Shown: piece after piece, positions 35,530 through 46,974 of the stretch
Numbering within the stretch: position 1 is the stretch's first letter
Layout of the letters: the number at the start of each line of letters is the position of its first letter
Assembly (NCBI GenBank): GCA_031761425.1
Contig: JARFXV010000305.1
Location: 482,501 to 546,500, forward strand
DNA length: 64,000 nucleotides
DNA from: Cosmopolites sordidus
Taxonomy: Eukaryota; Arthropoda; Insecta; Coleoptera; Curculionidae
Direction: 5' to 3'
Notes under the pieces: model-generated
What the model was told of the DNA's origin: nothing
What the model saw: the letters and a program-made list of their open reading frames with translations, nothing else
Database searches by the model: none
Position numbers and translations under genes: made by a program

Positions 35530-36420
35530 ATAAAGTGATTTTTAGTGGGTCGGAACTTTAAATTCAAATTAAAAACAACCTTGCCTTGAAACTATTTATT
35601 TTATGTGAAATAACTAATTTATAATCTTTTAATAAATAATTTAATTGACTGATTTGTCCGTTACTTTGTGAGAGTTCACTTTTTCAAATTAAATAAAATA
35701 CATTTTACTTTGTTATTTATGACTTATTTTATTTTTTGACTTTGTGACTATAGTTTCGTAAATAATACAATACAATTTCGTGTTACAATATCAAACTGAC
35801 TTTAATATTTAGTATTACATTCAGTTTGATAATGTAATATTGTTTACCAAGTGATTAAGACTATAGTCACAAAGTAAAAAATAAAATAAGTAATAAATGA
35901 CAAAGTAAAAAAATGTTTTATTTAGTTTGAATAAAAAATTTGTTTGAAAACAATTTCGGACAAATGTTCGCCGAGGCTACTTATAATTTCCGACGACTTT
36001 TTCAAATAACTGGGGCCTTCTGCCCGTCAATTCTCCGAGTTATGTTGGCTTCCAAGGCGTGAATAGTTGCTGATTTATCGGCATAGAGCAAATATTTAAC
36101 ATAACCCCAAAGAAAATAATCTAAAGGCGTTAAATCACATGATCTTGATGGACAATTAACAGGTCTGTTTCTCGAAATAATTTTCTCTCTGAATTGTTCC
36201 CTCAATAAATCGATTATTGCGCTGGCTGTTTGACATGTGGAGCGGTTCTGTTGGTACCACATCTCCTCCAGATCAATACAATTCAAACCCGATATTAAAT
36301 AATCCACGTAGTCGAATAACAAAACCCAAGCCCTTGAACACACAGTTTTATGTCTTGTTTTTGTTTTAATATCGAGCAGCGTGAAATTCGTTCCGATGAT
36401 TCTGTCGATAATTCGGCGCT
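35530..36420 (-). mobile_element. TIR transposon copy B with hairpin insertion
   Basis: Begins GTGATTTTTAGTGGGTCGG, resumes after a hairpin insert (35681-35934), and encodes on the minus strand CIDLEEMWYQQNRSTCQTA (second D changed to N), EKIISRNRPVNCPSRSCDLT, PLDYFLWGYVKYL and KSATIHALEANITRRI. It is cut by the TA tract at 36421. Same family as the 12982-14122 element. Confidence 0.75.
35681..35934. repeat. ~75-bp inverted repeat (fold-back insert)
   Basis: Arms 35681-35753 and 35860-35934 match over about 75 bp (outer ends TTTATTTAGTTTGAA-like, inner ends ACTTTGTGACTATAG). The loop contains a second inverted pair (CAATATCAAACTGA with TCAGTTTGATA). A MITE-like hairpin lying inside transposon copy B. 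Confidence 0.75.
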
Positions 36421-36625
<205 letters not shown>

Positions 36626-36649
36626 CCTAATATTTTCACGGATGGTAGA

Positions 36650-36856
36650 TAATGCTCCCAAATCAATCCAGATGTCGATCCGTTCGTTTTGTGAAGAGTC
36701 ACGACGTTTCGCCAAAATCTCATTTATTTGGCATTTTCAAGTGTCCGCTTCTAGTGAAGAGTCAAAAATATGGCATTTAAAAATGCCAAATGAGGTTTTG
36801 GTGAAACGTCGTGACTCTTCACAAAATGAACGGATCGACACCCGGAATGATTTGGA
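36650..36856. repeat. ~80-bp inverted repeat
   Basis: Left arm 36652-36740 and right arm 36776-36855 pair over nearly their whole length (shared GTCGATCCGTTC, TTTTGTGAAGAGTCACGACG, CATTTGGCATTTT). The complement reads GGTGAAACGTCGTGACTC, resembling the GAAACGTC part of a hammerhead, but CTGATGA is missing. Confidence 0.75.
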
Positions 36857-36888
36857 AACATGTAAAATATTGTAATTTAGATTTGTAA

Positions 36889-36934
36889 AATCTCGACGTT
36901 TTGGCTACCATTTTGAAGCCATTATCAGGAAAAT
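36889..36934 (-). ncRNA. Decayed hammerhead-like motif
   Basis: Minus strand: TTTTC, CTGATAA, stem TGGCT...AGCCA, AAAC, GTC, GAGA. Compared with the consensus, two core G bases are A (CTGATGA to CTGATAA, GAAAC to AAAAC). Helix I (TTTC/GAGA with one wobble) is in register. Probably an inactive Penelope-type ribozyme. Confidence 0.35.
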
Positions 36935-36967
36935 CTAGTTGAGACCTCAACCGGGAAGCCTTTCCGA

Positions 36968-37012
36968 ACACACACACACACACACACATATATATTTATG
37001 TGTGTGTGTGTT
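36968..37012. repeat. (CA)n / (TG)n palindromic microsatellite
   Basis: A CA run (36968-36987), a short ATATATTTA centre and a TG run (36999-37011) form an inverted pair beside the hammerhead repeat. Confidence 0.85.
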
Positions 37013-37059
37013 AAATTGTGTTTACACATATATGTGTTAAAATTGTTAAAGTGTGTTAA

Positions 37060-37340
37060 AATTCTTTGAAGTGCGTCCGATGAGACAACAGTGCTGAATA
37101 TCATCATCAGACACCCAAGTGCTGGGTTCCACAATCTCATGTGGAACAAACAACAACCTGCGTCTCCGCCTAAATGAACATTTTGTTGATTGTTTGGCTG
37201 GGGACGGGCCCCACCCATCCCTTCCATTGGAGGACACATGTTTCGCCTCTTGATGTTTAGACTCTTCAGGGCACCGACATATGCTCTCTCGTCAATAATA
37301 GGAAGACCCCATCCATGGTCAACAACCATTATATAGGGTG
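37060..37340 (-). repeat. Hammerhead-bearing repeat, copy 3
   Basis: Single unit with the family marks GTGCGTCCGATGAGACAACA, CAACCTGCGTCTCCGCC, GGCCCCACCCATCCC and a hammerhead region. The minus frame 36925-37401 crosses it but is not conserved beyond the DNA similarity. Ends at AGGGTGTCC near 37336. Confidence 0.75.
37233..37286 (-). ncRNA. Type III hammerhead ribozyme motif, copy 3
   Basis: Minus strand: GCATATGTC, GGTGCC, CTGAAGA, GTCT...AGGC (stem II with one wobble), GAAA, CATGTGTC. The only core change is at position 7, which tolerates substitution in hammerheads. Helix III pairs ACATGTGT with GCATATGT; a G-U pair of copy 1 is G-C here, so pairing is kept while sequence changes. Confidence 0.6.
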
Positions 37341-37763
37341 TCCTAATAGTGCGATATCTCTTAATATCTTGATGATGGCTGGAGACAGAGAAAAAGTTCA
37401 AATATAAGAGTTGTACAACTAAATAAGCTGCATAAATTAAAATTAATTTTATTTATACAGGGTATCCCACAAAACCGTGGCGGGATATAGTTTTGATTTT
37501 TCTTATTGAAGATCCTATATATTCATCCATTTTTACATTCTGCTGTTGATTCTAAACATATTTTGCGGAACATGTCCTATACTTAAATCTAATGGTTTTA
37601 CCGATTTCCGCCATTTGGTAAAAAATATCGGAGGTACAGACTATTTTGCAGTGTCATATATAATTTATTTTTTTGATTTAAGATTATTATTTTTGGTAGG
37701 CATATTAGTAAATAACATAAAATCTGTTTTTTTTTTAATGAAATGTCTAATATTTTTTCATTT

Positions 37764-39475
37764 CACAATATTCCTAAGACAAAATAGTTTTATTCTTCTT
37801 AAACATGTCCTATATCTATCTGTCGTAATTTCCCTGATTTTTATATTTTAGTTTTTAATATTCAGTTTTTAATGGAGTTCACCTAAGACGTCGTAGTAAT
37901 AACAGCAAGTAATAACCTAAGTCTTAGTCATAAAATTCAATTCAAATGGTAAATACTGTTTTAGTATAGCTTTTAAACAGTTTTTTTGTATAATACAGAA
38001 AAGAAGAGTGTACTTCTTTCATAATTAAGTAGGAAAAATATAATATATAATTTTGATCTATTATTTTGACTATCAAAACTAAATGTGAATATACAATTGC
38101 AACTTAAAGCATGCATATGGCCTAGACGCCCTAGGCAATCAGGGCATAGAAACAAATGAACCTGACGGTCAATTATTTGGACTTTGTGAACTGTCAAATT
38201 GTTTGTTGTTTTGTGTCGAGGTTTATAAGAACCGAAAGTAGAACGAAAATGAATTTTTGTAGAGAGGAATTGATCAACATGATATATATGTTTTCGGTGC
38301 AAGTGATCAAAACCCGTTTTTAACAAATAGAATTTATGCGCAAAGATTCCCTAATGCCGAACGACACCCTAATGCATTAGTGTGTATATGACTGAAAGAG
38401 CGATTTGAAAAAACTGGATGTATCAATTACGAAAAAACTTGGAAAGACAGGAAAGAGCTATGAGTGAAGAAAACGAATATTTACTTTTTGAAGCTGTAAC
38501 TAAAAATCCGCATATTTCATGCAGGCAGATAAAAAACGGGGCGGGCGTTCATCTAGGAAATATAAATTTCATCCGTATCACATACAATTGGTTCAAGAAC
38601 TAAATCAAAATAATTTCGAACGAAGACTTGAATTTTGCAAGTGGACAGTAGAAAAAAATAGAGAAGAACCTAACTTTTTCAAATATACTTTAATCACGGA
38701 TAAAAAATACCAGATTCATTAAGCATTAAAATTATCAGCATAGATGGTCACTTAACGTGTGGGCTGGTATTGTCGGAGATCGCCTCCTAGGGCCATATTT
38801 TTTTGAAAAGATAGTTAATAGTGCTGATTTTCTCAATTTTTTGCAAAATAACTTTGCAGAGTAGATTGAAGAATTGCCTTTAACTTTAGGGAGACGAATG
38901 TAGTTACAACTAGACGGCGCGCGTCCACATTTTAGCTGGCAGGTGAGACAATATTATACCGTAGCCAGCCAGATCCCCGGATTTAAGAAAATTAGATTTT
39001 TTATGGGGTTTTCTTGAAGAACAGGTTTATCAAATGCCATCCGCCACATGCAAATTAAAATAAGAAATACTTATTACAGTCAATGGTTCTTTTAAACACA
39101 GGCTTAGAATTTGTACTGTACAAAATAGTAGATATTTAATTAAATGATTGTAGTGACTTATTCTTTATAAATGTTTCTACTTAAAATGTCTTACTAAAAA
39201 TTAAATATTTATGACGTTTTGTTTACTATAACAATAAGGTTTTTTACTCTATAATAATTGCTTTCTAATTAAATATTAAAACATGTAATGACCTAAATTC
39301 TTAATATATCATGACTTATCATAGATTTATTCATTAGTTTAATTATAACATAAAGCCTGAGGTAATTTGCATTAAAAACAAAAATGTAAAAATCTCGGAA
39401 ATTATAAATGATAGGTATAGGACATGTTTAACAAGAATAGAGGTATTTTGTCTTAGGAATATTGTAATTTTTAGA
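37764..39475 (+). mobile_element. Mariner-like element with ~90-bp inverted ends
   Basis: ATATTCCTAAGACAAAATA and TAAACATGTCCTATA at 37768-37815 are repeated inverted at 39425-39465, and weaker similarity continues inward. The interior encodes a decayed transposase (38400-39060). Compare the similar design at 27670-28975. Confidence 0.65.
38400..39060 (+). pseudogene. DDE transposase, frameshifted but mostly represented
   Basis: Blocks in order: TKNPHISCRQI, KYKFHPYHIQLVQELNQ, FERRLEFCKWTVEKN, FFKYTLITDKK (first D), NVWAGIVGDRLLGPYFFEK, LPLTLGRR, LQLDGARPHFSWQVRQYY (second D, normally QHDGAPAHF), and FFMGFS...QVYQMPSATCK. The DLTPLDFFLW block is deleted or corrupted. It belongs to the group with long inverted ends also seen at 28035. 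Confidence 0.75.
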
Positions 39476-40015
39476 CTGCGCGAAGCCGTCCGTGACCCGC
39501 CCAGGCCCTCTCTCCTGCTGACGTTTTTGGAGAGACTGAAGAAATGGGCAATTATTACATGGAGTACGGAAAAAGTTTTCCTTGCTTTGTGAATATTTTT
39601 AATATAGTCTCTACGAGCCCACTTGCAACTTTTTATATAAAATTTATACCAGTATAAAATAGATTATATATACCGGAGAATAAAAAAATGAAACATCCAC
39701 TATACAAACTTGAATCAAACTGAAAACATACTAATTATATAGCATATCTTAAACACGGAAACTGATATTGATTGTATTGGTTAATTTGACGCTATGTTAG
39801 CAACAATAGAAGAAAATGTGCGATAATGTATTGTACAAATAGCTTATTAACAAATAATAACATTTATTGAGAGAGAACTGTTTTTTCAAGTAAGGTAAGG
39901 AGAGCTAAGTTGGTTAAATTGTTTGAAGGGAATTTGCTGTTGGACGCCACCTCATTAGGTGACTAGTCAAAGAAATTACAAATTTATGAAATAGCATTGT
40001 TTTTATTTTTTAAAT
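39476..40015. other. Spacer with a fragment shared with 7490-7545
   Basis: GACTGCGCGAAGCCGTCCGT at 39475 continues GACCCGCC and matches GACTATGCGAAACCGTTCGT plus GACCCGTC at 7497. A scrap of the same hammerhead-associated repeat is therefore present. The remainder is AT-rich with no motif. Confidence 0.4.
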
Positions 40016-40019
40016 TTCC

Positions 40020-41755
40020 CATATATTTGCAATCTACCTAAAGGTAATAAGCAACTGCTAAAATATTTAGGGGTTAAGGCGTTTACATTAAAGGCCTAAC
40101 ATGTATAGGAACTTAGGTTTTTCATAACCTGAATGATGGAATAATCTTAATTTTATCTTGAATTCTATAGCTCTAAGGTATCACAGCGTTTCAGTCTCTG
40201 AGCCTTTTGACTATTTTCCAGGCTGCTGACAGCAAGGGAGTGGTGACTTGGCTTTTTCTAGTGCATGTTTTATTTTTAGATCCCGATGTAAAATTTGATT
40301 TGTCAAGAACCAAGGAGCATCAATAATTATTCTCAGGGTTTTGGACTTAAATCGTTGAAGTATTTCTATATTGGATATATTCGCAGTACCCCAAAATTGT
40401 ATGCCGTAACTCCATACGGATTTGAATTGAATATGATTAACTTGTTAAACAACGATACTTTAGATTTTCTACCAATTAACCAGCAGAGTTAAGATAATTT
40501 TAAGCAAAATTGTTTCCTCTTCGTAAAAATGTATTATTTCCAATTTAGTCTTCGGTCAAGTAGCATTCCGAGATATTTTGTACAGTCTGCCTGGCAAGTT
40601 GAAGTCCATTAAGTATTACACTTGGGCATGATTCTTTCCTTAAGGTAAAAGTTACTTATTGAAATGTTGTCTCTTTGATTTTTAGGCGCCACTTTTTAAC
40701 CAATTCTTTTATTTTATCAAGCACTTCCTAAATCTTCTCAGATATATATCGTGTTACCCTGCCTATTGTCATAACCGTGGTATCATCTGCAAAGGTAGCT
40801 ACAACCGCGTTTGGTGTATTTGGTAGATCAGCAGTGAAGATTTGAAAAAGTATGGGACCCTAGACACTACCTTGAGTTACTCCTGATATTATCGGATATA
40901 GGTTAGTTATTTATCCTTTATATTTTACAGCGAAGTATCTGTTCGTCAAGTACCAATACTTAATAGTATGGTGAAGGAAATTTGGATTTCAGTTTGTATA
41001 GTAAGCATGGGTGGCATACTCTATCGAAAGCTTGTGTAACATCCAAGAATGCAGCCGAGCAGTACTTATTATCTTCAAAAGCGTTATTAATAATTTTCAC
41101 TAGCCTGTGCACTTGTTTAGTTATTGCATGTCTAAATTCCAAATACGAACTGGTGTTCTGAAACGATATTTAGTTCGTCAAACAATTACTTCAGTCTCTT
41201 TAGGAATAACTTTTCAATAGGCAGGGCAAGGCAGATAGGCAAAAGTGTAATGCTTTTAAAATTAATATGATTGTTCTACTTTTCGCTGTGGCAGATAATG
41301 ACCGACTCGTAAGCATTGCATTGTAAATTTGTATAAGGACAACTACTAATGCATTTTTCGGTAATTGTTTAACGACTTGCCCAGTTACAAGGTAAAATCC
41401 TGGACTTTTCTTTGGGTTAAGGTTTTTATGAATCATAGTGTTTTAAGTTATGATGTTATTTCTTCCTCTTCTTCTCGTAAAGTTTTCATTTGAAATGGCT
41501 AAAAAACGTTAGCTAGGTGTATTGCAAAAGCCTTATTAGTATCTGTTCTCGCCCAAGTTTCCCCCTGTTTTCTAATTGGTGCTCTCTTGTGTTTTATTGA
41601 TTTTTACTGTTGCCTTCCACAAAAAGTAATCAGTGGCTTCAGTGGCAGTAAGACCTTCAAGGTACTTTAGAATTGCCTCATTCTTTTTATTACCGAGTAA
41701 TTCGTTCACCTTTTTCACGGCTCTGTTAAGTCTTGTCTTATCTTATGGGGCTTTA
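40020..41755 (-). pseudogene. Jockey-clade LINE ORF2 (reverse transcriptase), decayed
   Basis: Minus strand, in order: VNELLGNKKNEAILKYLEGL, TWARTDTNKAFAIHLANVF, LNPKKSPGFYLVTGQVVKQL, HAITKQVHRLVKIINNAFED, KYCSAAFLDVTQAFDRV (motif A), GITQGSV*GPILFQIF (motif B, stop inside), VVATFADDTTVM (motif C, FADD), KELVKKWRLKIKETT and near 40090 PLNILAV (C-terminus). The endonuclease is missing; the 5' end is truncated at about 41755, where a mariner scrap begins. Many stops. Confidence 0.85.
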
Positions 41756-41764
41756 GTTGTCATC

Positions 41765-41960
41765 CAATATTAACCAGTAATATTTAGCTTATCTGCTATC
41801 TCATGGATCATATTGTATGGATCTTCGACTATTATGGCCTTTATTTCTTCGACATCATTGTTTGCAAACGGCCAGAGCGAGGCCGGTCTTCCAGGATAAA
41901 ATGACAAACTGGCGGTATGATTTTCCAGGTTTTTTTTCCATGATACTTCCAATCTCTCTA
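41765..41960 (-). pseudogene. Mariner N-terminal fragment
   Basis: The minus frame reads YPGRPASLW, NDVEEIKAIIVEDPYNMI and HEIADKLNITG, corresponding to the linker (PRPGRPST) and second HTH of mariner transposases. It is directly upstream of the truncated Jockey ORF2 on the same strand. Confidence 0.6.
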
Positions 41961-42309
41961 GCAGCGAATAGAGGTTGCAATTTTTCCTTTTATTTGCAAA
42001 TTAAATTTTTATTCGCAAAATACAATTCCGTAAATACGACTGTTTTCAAAATTACTTGATCGATGGTGATGATCGATGAATTTGATTATATCATATTAGG
42101 AGAAGAAGTATTAGAAGGTGGATCAGGAATTTTTTGAATATCTTATTTGAATAATACCCATAGAAATATCAAGTTATATCTATTTACATTGAATTTTCTC
42201 TATATAGAAGTGATTTTAGTGTCTTATGTGTTATTTTCGTTACATAGAACCTATTAATTTCTAATTTTCATAAAGTCAGTTGTAATAGTTCAGTCAGTCG
42301 AGTTGATTT

Positions 42310-43350
42310 AAATTGAAAATGTCAGTCGATAACGTACATTTTCGCCACGTTATACTATTTTATTTCAAAAACAACAAGAACGCTGTCTAAAAAAAGACAA
42401 AATTTGTGCCCCTTACTGAGAGCGGTTTGTTGGGTTGAAAAAATGGCTTGGTTAGAGGCAGAGATTTTGACCTTGAAAACTAGCATCGCTTTGGGCATCC
42501 TTCAATCACTCTGGCGGAAATAAAGACGATAATGGCCGAAGATCGTCGCACCACGATCCGTGAGATAGCAGATAGAAATTAAATACTGACAATCGACAAT
42601 AATTCACCATCTGAAAAAAAAATAGGTACGTGTGGTAACATAATATATGAGTACTTAGGTTAAGAACCTAGTGAGCGAAATTTTCTGTACCGATCTGCGA
42701 TCTCTTACAGAAATATAAGATGCAATCTTTTACAAAAAAAAATCTGATACTTTGTTTCTGAAATGGATGGTAACTGATGATTAAAAGTAGGTTGTCTACA
42801 ACAACATACAATAAAAAAAGCATAGATGTTGCCAGGGTCAGCGGTTTTAAGAACGGCGAAATATGGCCTTCATCAGAAGAAAATTATACTTGAGATTTGG
42901 TGGGATTGGAATTTAAGAAATTGAAGAAAAACGAGCAGAATTAGGAAACAGAAAAGACGTCGGGTTTCATGATAACAGTGCACGACCACGCGTTTCAATC
43001 AGGATTCAGCAAAAATTGTTGAGTTTCAATTGGGATGTTCTACTCCCTCCGCTTTACTCACCGGGCATCGCTCCATTGGACTACCATCTATTTCGCACCC
43101 TCCAAATTTTTTATATAGAAAATCAGAAAACAAGGTGACATAGGTCCTTTAGACATTTTTTTTGCAATAAAGATGCTAATTTTTGAAAAAAAAGACATTA
43201 TAGACCTACCAATACCTTGGCAAACAGTTGTAAATAATAATGTTAATTACATTACGTAATGGATTACAATTAAATATACTAATACATATTTGTATAAACT
43301 ATTTGCCTTTATCAGTTAAGAAAACCCCTACCAATTTTCCGAACAACCCG
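42310..43350 (+). pseudogene. Mariner transposase, full-length relic
   Basis: MSVDNVHFRHVILFYFKNNK (start 42319) begins the gene. Then come RGRDFDLEN, EIKTIMAEDRRTTIREIADR (HTH), KWMVTDD*KWVVYNN (first D block with a stop), IILEIWWDW, FHDNSARPRVSIRIQQKLL (second D), NWDVLLPPLYSPGIAPLDYH and LFRTLQI (third D), ending near 43230. The 3' terminus CCTACCAATTTTCCGAACAA lies at about 43330. Order and length match a whole gene with frameshifts and stops. Confidence 0.85.
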
Positions 43351-44141
43351 GTATTATCTACTAATTTCCAAACGTCAATTACAACATTCAATTACTTTGT
43401 TTGATAAAAACAAATTCTCTTAATTGATGTTGTTATTGATGTGAATTGTAGTATTTTAATCTGCTTCTAGTTAAAAACTTCAGCTCGATCAAAATTGTAC
43501 TCAGTGTTTGTTTACCTAATAAAAAAATACTGTGAAAACAAGGCAATCGACAAAAAAATAAAATTCTTCCAATATATTTTATCATTTCCTAATGACGATA
43601 ATCTGGTTAGCAAAACGTTTATACAGAGACTAAAAACAAAGTTTTTCATATTTTATAAAAAAAATCCTTAAATTAAAGCTCTAAATTGATCAGCATTATC
43701 AGAACATTTGCTTTCCTCATGCCGAGTTTCAATTTGGCTCTTGCACTGATCGTTGGCGCTTCACTCTCGAAAATAGTTTTATCAAAATACACGACCGTTC
43801 TTTTTATTTGCGTCTATCATATCCCGAGACGCTGCAAAATGCTCGAATACCAAAATAGAATTAGAATAAATTTCGACACCCTCTTCAATTTTGATATATA
43901 TATTATATTATTGTTGATTTTACGCCCTATATATTTTACGGTGAAATGTCAGAGGAAAGCATAGAGATATTTTTATAAAATAAATGTGTTCTTATCCTAA
44001 CTCATGATCTGTTTTACGTCATTTGATTTTTATGACTTGTTTGTTTGATTTTATTAGGGATTGGTATTAAAAGTTTATAAAATTTGTATTTTATGAAATA
44101 ATTTAAGGGGCATTTCTTTCTAATGAATTAAAAAAAACAAA

Positions 44142-44148
<7 letters not shown>
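43351..44148. other. No recognisable feature
   Basis: AT-rich spacer. The plus frame at 43686-43964 is hydrophobic but lacks any family motif. Confidence 0.4.

Positions 44149-44212
<64 letters not shown>
44149..44212. repeat. (TA)n microsatellite
   Basis: TA tract that replaces the usual (TCA)n tail of the adjoining RTE-A copy. Confidence 0.95.
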
Positions 44213-44215
<3 letters not shown>

Positions 44216-45300
44216 GACCTCTTCGGCAAACTTCCAACTCTCGCGGTCTTGAGCTTTCCTCTGCCATTCGCGTCCAATATTCTTAATGATGTCATTAGTC
44301 TATCGTGTTTTCGGTCTTCTCCATGGACGTTTGAGGTCAAGCCGTATCCAATCTAGGATCACCTTGGTCCATCTTTCGTCCCATCGCCTCGCTAGATGAT
44401 CTTCCTTCATTTCAGTTCCTTTACTCTTCTAATGACGTCACTCACTTTGGTCTGTTCTCTGATCCATGTGCAGAGCTTTCTATCCCATCTAGTAATGCCA
44501 AACATACATCTTTTCATCCCTCTCTCTGCTACTCAAAGTTTCTGAACTAACTACAATGCGAGTGTCCAGGTTTCACTTCCGCATGTTATAACGGGAAGGA
44601 CACATTGATCAAAGAATTTTCAGGAAAACTGGTACTTTGTTCTTTCGAGGTATACCCTTCCATTGAAATCCTCTGCCCAAGATATAATAATGTAATAATT
44701 TACAACTTCCAAATCCTTTCGAAAATAGATATTCTTTATAACATGACCTGACTATTCTTCTGGTTTATTTTCAAGCCGAATGGTTCTTCAGGCGTTTTCA
44801 GCTATTGTATGTGTCTTTACAACACCTCTGTTCTTGTGAAAGAAGAACGATATAATTTGCGAATCTAAGATGGTTCAAGTATGCACCATTGATCTTTATT
44901 CCATCCTGCTCCTAATCCAGATTATGGAACAATTTTTCAAGGCAGGATGAGAAACGAAGAGGCGATATTGCGTCACCCTGCCTTACACTCCGCTCTACAT
45001 TAATTGCAACGTCAACATCATCAAGGTGGACTGTCGCTATAGCTTTATTATTTATTGATTCTAGTAGGTTTATAGGCTTTGTCTATCCTTGGTTAAGCAA
45101 TGCATCCATTATGGCCTGCTTTGAGATTGAATGAAATGATTTTTTATAAGCGATAAAAGCCAAGCATAGAGGTCTTTCTATAGAACCTTGCTTGCTGTAG
45201 AACCAGGATATGATTCATTGTACTGAATCCTGCTTGATCTCTTGGTTGTGCGTCATTGAGCTTTTTTAATATTATTTTAGTGGTGAAAACTTTGTACACC
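44213..45300 (-). pseudogene. RTE-A LINE copy 4, decayed
   Basis: DNA and fragmentary translation match RTE-A throughout: CAGACCTCTTCGGC (3' part), RILDANGRGKLK (conserved shadow frame), EEPFGLKIN near 44775, GAGWNKDQWC near 44900 (normally EQDGIKING), and KLNDAQPRDQAGFSTMNHIL near 45240. Frames are broken every 100 bp or so, making this one of the most decayed copies. 5'-truncated near 45300. Confidence 0.8.
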
Positions 45301-45439
45301 ACTAAAGTTCTTTAGCTTTTAACAAGTACTTTTTGTTCCTTAGGGCATTTTGAGTCTAATTTTGCCGGTGTTTTATGAAAATAAATAGATTATCCGGCGA
45401 GATGGTAATAAGTCACACCGTCTTGAAAGGAAAAATTGT

Positions 45440-45725
45440 TTATATTCACATTTATTAGTTCAGGCTAAAGATATTCTGTTAGCATATTCGAATAGCTTTC
45501 AACATTAACACTAACACGATTTTCATGATTTCGTCAAAACAAGCTCCTATCATTCCTTTAGATGAAAAACCATAGGAAACATTAACTTTCTGAAGATATG
45601 TCTGAGGAGTTTCTGAAGAGGTAACTCCTGAATTACTTCAGGATTTTCATCAACCTAAATTGTGCAGTTATGTTTGTTCACAAACCCATTAAGCAAGAAG
45701 TGTACTTCGTCGTAATTATTTTTGA
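45440..45725 (-). pseudogene. DDE transposase fragment
   Basis: The minus strand reads EVHFLLNGFVNKHNCTI and DENPEVIQELPLQ (NKxNCRIW..ENP block after the first D), then in another frame GFSSKGMIGACF. It corresponds to the region between the first and second catalytic residues of the DLTPLDYF group. The rest is missing. Confidence 0.55.
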
Positions 45726-46376
45726 TTTTGATGATAGATATAAATAAGTGGTGAATAATGGTGAATTGATCCACCGTATCGCACACACCAGTCTATCAGT
45801 GACACTTACATTTCAAACAGTATTGCCACTATTATCTTTCAGAATTCAGACATTTTTATTGGAAAGTATTTATAAATGAAGAAAATATAACGAATAATCT
45901 AAATCTTTTTATTTTGAAACCTCCCCTGAGATGTATATGAATAAGTGTGTAAATGGTTCGTTGTTATTGCAAATATGTTATTCTAATGTTAAATAAACTT
46001 CTTCTGAAAGTTACGAGAACATCTGCTGTCCAAGAATATAGCCTTTTTGTTCATTCTAATGCAATAGTTGAATTTTGCTTTTCACACCGAAACCTTTCTA
46101 CGCCCTTCAGCACCCTATCAAGATTCATCACTAAATAAAAAGTAGTTCTAGTTCCATTCCAGGTCCCCGTTAATTCAAGCTGAGCCCCATTATAACCGAC
46201 GTGCCTTGTTGTGTGCTGCAAGAGGACGTATCCAAAAATAACTTTAAACCCGCATCACCATCACATGTCTGTCTATATAAGTATATCTATATATCTATAT
46301 AAGTTCAAAATGCCGTTCGTCACACCCTTTTAAAGGACTAGAACCTCGTACTCGTGTCTAACTCTAATCCTTAACC
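45726..46376. other. No recognisable feature
   Basis: Spacer. Frame 45953-46138 has no motif. TATATCTA-type repeats lie near 46280. Confidence 0.4.
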
Positions 46377-46561
46377 CATCTTATCAGTGGCGGCTCGTGG
46401 GTTTTTAAAGTGGGACGGCTTAGAAGAAAATAGTAATATTTTTTGCTTTTCCCTTCCCCTTTTTACTTCTCGTGCTATTGAAACCCTATACAGGAGGTGA
46501 TACTGTGATACTGTGATAAATGCTGGAGGGCCGTCCCTCACGAGCCGCCACTGCATCTTAT
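46377..46561. mobile_element. hAT-type MITE with 8-bp target duplication
   Basis: The element runs 46385-46553 (169 bp) with inverted ends CAGTGGCGGCTCGTG...CACGAGCCGCCACTG. It is flanked by perfect direct repeats CATCTTAT (46377-46384 and 46554-46561). An 8-bp duplication and CA...TG ends fit the hAT superfamily. Non-coding, so it would need a transposase in trans. Intact ends suggest a fairly recent insertion. Confidence 0.9.
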
Positions 46562-46974
46562 CCATATCCTTACCTTTATAAAATAAATAAAGGGATATCC
46601 GATAAGAATGTCAGAACTTTAAAATGAAGCACAATGATAACTACAGGTGGTAATCCGGTAATTTATAATAACATTATGTTACGGAAATAAAATCGTGCAA
46701 ATGTCTCCCTCGGCTTCGTCTGAAGACATGAATTCTGGAAACCCAGTTTTCGATTACTCTTTGAAGTATATAACGTGGTATATTTTCAATTGTGACCTGA
46801 ATGTATCATTTAAGGTAAAGCATTGTTGACGGCTGGTACAAATTTGAATTGAAACTAATCACTAAGCGACAGATCTTCCACCAGAATAAAAAAACAATGT
46901 GTTTCTCTCATTAATCAAATGTTAAAAAGAAGCAACAAGGTGCGTGTTATATAAAACTACAAAGGTAATATTTA

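Noticed and set aside
42845..42890. CTGATGAAGGCC...CGCCG (minus strand) resembling a hammerhead core
   Set aside because: It lies inside the mariner coding sequence at the conserved block before IWWD and has no GAAA in the right place or helix I pairing.
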